Below are positions 13,265 through 14,838 of a stretch of DNA of 14,838 nucleotides, one piece after another. This DNA comes from DAIMZM01 sp036733985. GTDB lineage: Bacteria > Bacillota > Dehalobacteriia > UBA4068. The first letter of the stretch is position 1; each line of letters starts with the position of its first letter. The notes beneath the pieces were generated by a model. It saw only the letters and a program-made list of their open reading frames with translations, was not told the origin of the DNA and made no database searches. Position numbers and translations under genes: made by a program. The stretch covers positions 1 through 14,838 of the forward strand of contig DAIMZM010000062.1 in NCBI GenBank assembly GCA_036733985.1, given 5' to 3'.

Positions 13265-13651
13265 ATGAATCACTATTCCTGGCTGGACAGCTATTTGCTG
13301 GCAAAAGCCGGCGCGACCAAGGATTTCAAGGCGGAATGGGGCTGGCGCCGCTACCAGGTGGGGGGAAAAATGTTCGCCGCCGCCTGTCAGCCCGGCCCTG
13401 CCCACCCAGCCTATGACGGCCGGGAACTGCTGACCCTGAAATGCGACCCTATCCTGGCCGAAGCCCTGCGCCAGGACTATCCGGATATCATTCCCGGTTT
13501 TTATATGGACAAGCGGAACTGGAATTCCGTTTATCTGGACGGCAGCCTGCCGGAGGAACTGCTCCGGAATTTATGCGATCAGTCTTATAATCTGGTCTTT
13601 TCCAAGCTGACCAAAACCTTGCGCCAGGAAATATTGGCCGGCGCTAAGTGA
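13265..13651 (+). CDS. MmcQ/YjbR-family protein
   Basis: 128 residues, a single-domain alpha/beta protein of the MmcQ/YjbR (CyaY-like fold) family. Diagnostic pieces are FKAEWGWRRYQVGGKMFA, LLTLKCDPILAEALRQDYP, IIPGFYMDKRNWNSVYLDG and ELLRNLCDQSYNLV. Family members are annotated as DNA-binding or of unknown function; no reaction is assigned. The start at 13265 follows a G-rich AGGGGAGGGG site at 13252-13261. It sits 57 bases after the DUF364 gene and 53 bases before the nitroreductase, all on the same strand, so the genes are probably co-transcribed. What it contributes to the cluster is unknown. Confidence 0.85.
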   Translation: MNHYSWLDSYLLAKAGATKDFKAEWGWRRYQVGGKMFAAACQPGPAHPAYDGRELLTLKCDPILAEALRQDYPDIIPGFYMDKRNWNSVYLDGSLPEELLRNLCDQSYNLVFSKLTKTLRQEILAGAK

Positions 13652-13704
13652 TCCCCGCAATTTAGTGGACAATAGCAAAAGGCGGTATTTGAAGGAGGTA
13701 CGAG

Positions 13705-14466
13705 ATGAAGGAATTATACCAGCAGCTGGCCAGAAGAAAAGCCATGCGCAAATTCGATTGCGGCTTGACCTTGTCCCGGGAAGCGCAAAAGGAGATCCTA
13801 GCCCTGACCGAGACCCTGATCCCCCTGACCGAAGGGATAGAGGTGAAGTTCCGCCTGGTGGAGAAGGGCGGCACCACCGCCAAATTCGGCGGCTACTGCC
13901 TGCTGCTTTATAGCGGCAAGCAGCCCCATTATTTGCTGAATGCCGGTTATTTGCTGGAGCAGGTGGATCTGCTGCTGGCTGCCAGGGATATCGGCTGCTG
14001 CTGGCTGGGCCTGGCCAAACCGGATATCCCGCAATACGAAGGACTGGATTATGTGATCATGCTCACCCTGGGTAAAAGCAAGCCCCAGGATTTCCGGGGC
14101 GGCAGCCGGGATTTCCGCCGCAAGTCCCTGGATAAAATTTGGAGCGGGGCCTTCGACCCCTTGGTCACCGAGGCGGTGCGGCTGGCGCCCAGCGCCTGTA
14201 ATTGCCAGCCCTGGCGTTTTGCCAGCGCGGAGAATAAGATCCAGGTTTACCGGGAGCCGCATCCCAAAACCTTCATCCCCCCCAGCCAGCGGCCTTTTTT
14301 GAATAGCATCGACCTGGGCATTGCCCTGTGCTTCCTGGATATCGCCCTGCTCCACGGAGACTATGCTTTCAGCCGCGTTCTGCAGGATGGGGAAGAGGCT
14401 GCCAAGGGCTGGCTGAGGATCGCCGAATACCAGATCAACGAAGCCATCCGCGGCCTGGAGGCTTAA
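13705..14466 (+). CDS. Nitroreductase-family flavoprotein (TM1586 type)
   Basis: 253 residues, cytoplasmic. The sequence fits the two-repeat putative nitroreductase family typified by Thermotoga TM1586: an N-terminal RRKAMRKFD (10-18), a middle LLNAGYLLEQVDLLLAARDIGCCW segment (~77-100) and LGLAKPD, then a second half with LVTEAVRLAPSACNCQPWRF and FLNSIDLGIALCFLDIALLH. FMN is the expected cofactor; substrate and electron donor are unknown. ATG 13705 is preceded by AAGGAGGT at 13692-13699, an ideal site. A frame overlapping 13665-13913 is a shadow. It lies between the YjbR-like and Mop genes. A role in metal or molybdenum metabolism is possible only by association. Confidence 0.85.
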   Translation: MKELYQQLARRKAMRKFDCGLTLSREAQKEILALTETLIPLTEGIEVKFRLVEKGGTTAKFGGYCLLLYSGKQPHYLLNAGYLLEQVDLLLAARDIGCCWLGLAKPDIPQYEGLDYVIMLTLGKSKPQDFRGGSRDFRRKSLDKIWSGAFDPLVTEAVRLAPSACNCQPWRFASAENKIQVYREPHPKTFIPPSQRPFLNSIDLGIALCFLDIALLHGDYAFSRVLQDGEEAAKGWLRIAEYQINEAIRGLEA

Positions 14467-14561
14467 AATAAAATCTGTTGTTAAAATCAGGTACATAGAC
14501 GGAAAAGCCCTTAAACGCCTATTGCATAAAATCCTGGAAATCAGGAATGCTGATAAAGGAT

Positions 14562-14570
14562 AAGGAGGTG
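14562..14570 (+). promoter_or_regulatory. Ribosome binding site that fixes the Mop gene start at TTG
   Basis: AAGGAGGTG stands 6 bases before a TTG at 14577. The frame's only upstream ATG, at 14547, has no site of its own and would place this ideal site inside the gene, so initiation at TTG is favoured. Confidence 0.8.
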
Positions 14571-14576
14571 CGCGGA

Positions 14577-14786
14577 TTGAAAATTAGCGCCAGGAATCAG
14601 CTGAAAGGTAAGATCGTCTCTATCAATGAAGGCGCGGTAAACGGCATTGTCAAAATCGATATCGGTAATGGTCAGATCATTGCAGCCACCATTTCCCTGG
14701 AGGCGATCAAAGAATTGGGCCTTTGCGTGGGCCAGGAAGCTTATGCGGTGATCAAGGCCAGCTCCGTGATGGTAGCGGTGGATTGA
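14577..14786 (+). CDS. Mop/TOBE-domain molybdate-binding protein (molbindin)
   Basis: 69 residues, the usual size of a single Mop domain. It begins MKISARNQLKGKIVSINEG and continues VNGIVKIDIGNGQIIAATIS, LEAIKELGLCVGQEAYAVIK, ASSVMVAVD, with the SARNQLKG and IKASSVM motifs diagnostic of molbindins. Such proteins assemble as hexamers and store or bind molybdate/tungstate oxyanions in the cytoplasm. Translation from TTG 14577 is chosen; from the ATG at 14547 it would carry 10 extra residues not found in the family. A 110-base gap separates it from the nitroreductase and I could not identify a convincing promoter there. Molybdate transport genes would be a natural continuation beyond the window, but none is visible. 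Confidence 0.92.
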   Translation: MKISARNQLKGKIVSINEGAVNGIVKIDIGNGQIIAATISLEAIKELGLCVGQEAYAVIKASSVMVAVD

Positions 14787-14838
14787 CCCCAATCAGGGTT
14801 GTTGCTTCGAAGAGAAACCTGGATGGACAGAAAGGGTA
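14787..14838 (+). other. Non-coding end of window with a possible hairpin
   Basis: The last 52 bases hold no gene start I can support. CAGGGTT (14793 on) can pair imperfectly with AACCTG near 14815, with CTTCGAAG inside the loop. Without the downstream sequence this could be a terminator fragment, a leader structure or nothing. Confidence 0.2.

Noticed and set aside
14467..14576. Separate promoter for the Mop gene
   Set aside because: TAAAAT at 14527-14532 has no supporting -35 at suitable spacing, and TTGTTA near 14477 has no matching -10, so a promoter cannot be supported.
1..14838. CRISPR array, tRNA, rRNA or insertion sequence
   Set aside because: No regularly spaced repeat series, no cloverleaf or rRNA-like stretch, and no transposase motifs or terminal inverted repeats were seen; nearly all the sequence is explained by protein genes and short gaps.

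Overview
The window looks like a moderately GC-rich, strictly anaerobic, chemotactic bacterium, most likely a Clostridia- or Negativicutes-type Bacillota. The basis is an NAD-linked [FeFe]-hydrogenase, a hydrogenase-like sensor with a SpoIIE-type phosphatase, a hybrid-cluster protein, strong AGGAGG ribosome sites and dense same-strand operons. No species is claimed. There are 13 protein genes (the first truncated by the window edge). I see no rRNA, tRNA, CRISPR array or insertion sequence.

Region 1 (1-5897, + strand) is a hydrogenase operon. The tail of a NuoF-like HydB is followed by a complete catalytic HydA with a NuoE-like C-terminal domain, which is the layout of trimeric electron-bifurcating or NAD-linked enzymes. 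Next comes a second H-cluster protein with the hallmarks of a sensory (group C, HydS-type) hydrogenase: two ferredoxin clusters, an H-domain whose proton-transfer Cys is Ala, a further Fe-S module and a C-terminal PAS domain. Its stop overlaps the start of a SpoIIE/PP2C-family phosphatase carrying an extra C-terminal domain of about 160 residues. I read the pair as an H2/redox sensor driving a phosphatase output. A hairpin terminator closes the operon.

Region 2 (5898-8690, + strand) starts with a very AT-rich regulatory gap that has a possible sigma-28-type promoter and a 20-bp-phased repeat. It is followed by a methyl-accepting chemotaxis protein and a CheW, and ends in a strong hairpin terminator that also serves the convergent hcp gene.

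Region 3 (8700-11626, - strand) is a probable nitrosative-stress operon read right to left: a NimA-like FMN flavoprotein, a 4Fe-4S protein of the kind found beside hcp, and Hcp. A Crp/Fnr-family regulator is divergent from it (11707-12375, +). The shared promoter gap holds a perfect-armed palindrome, GTTGTATTTACAAC, which is a candidate operator.

Region 4 (12376-14838, + strand) starts with a strong extended -10 promoter. It contains a DUF364/DUF4213 protein (Rossmann-like, putative metal chelation), a MmcQ/YjbR-family protein, a TM1586-type nitroreductase and a small Mop/TOBE molybdate-binding protein that starts at TTG. This suggests a link to molybdenum or other metal handling, but the function is not established.

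The most interesting element is the H2-sensor/SpoIIE phosphatase pair with its uncharacterised C-terminal domain, followed by a chemoreceptor-CheW pair.
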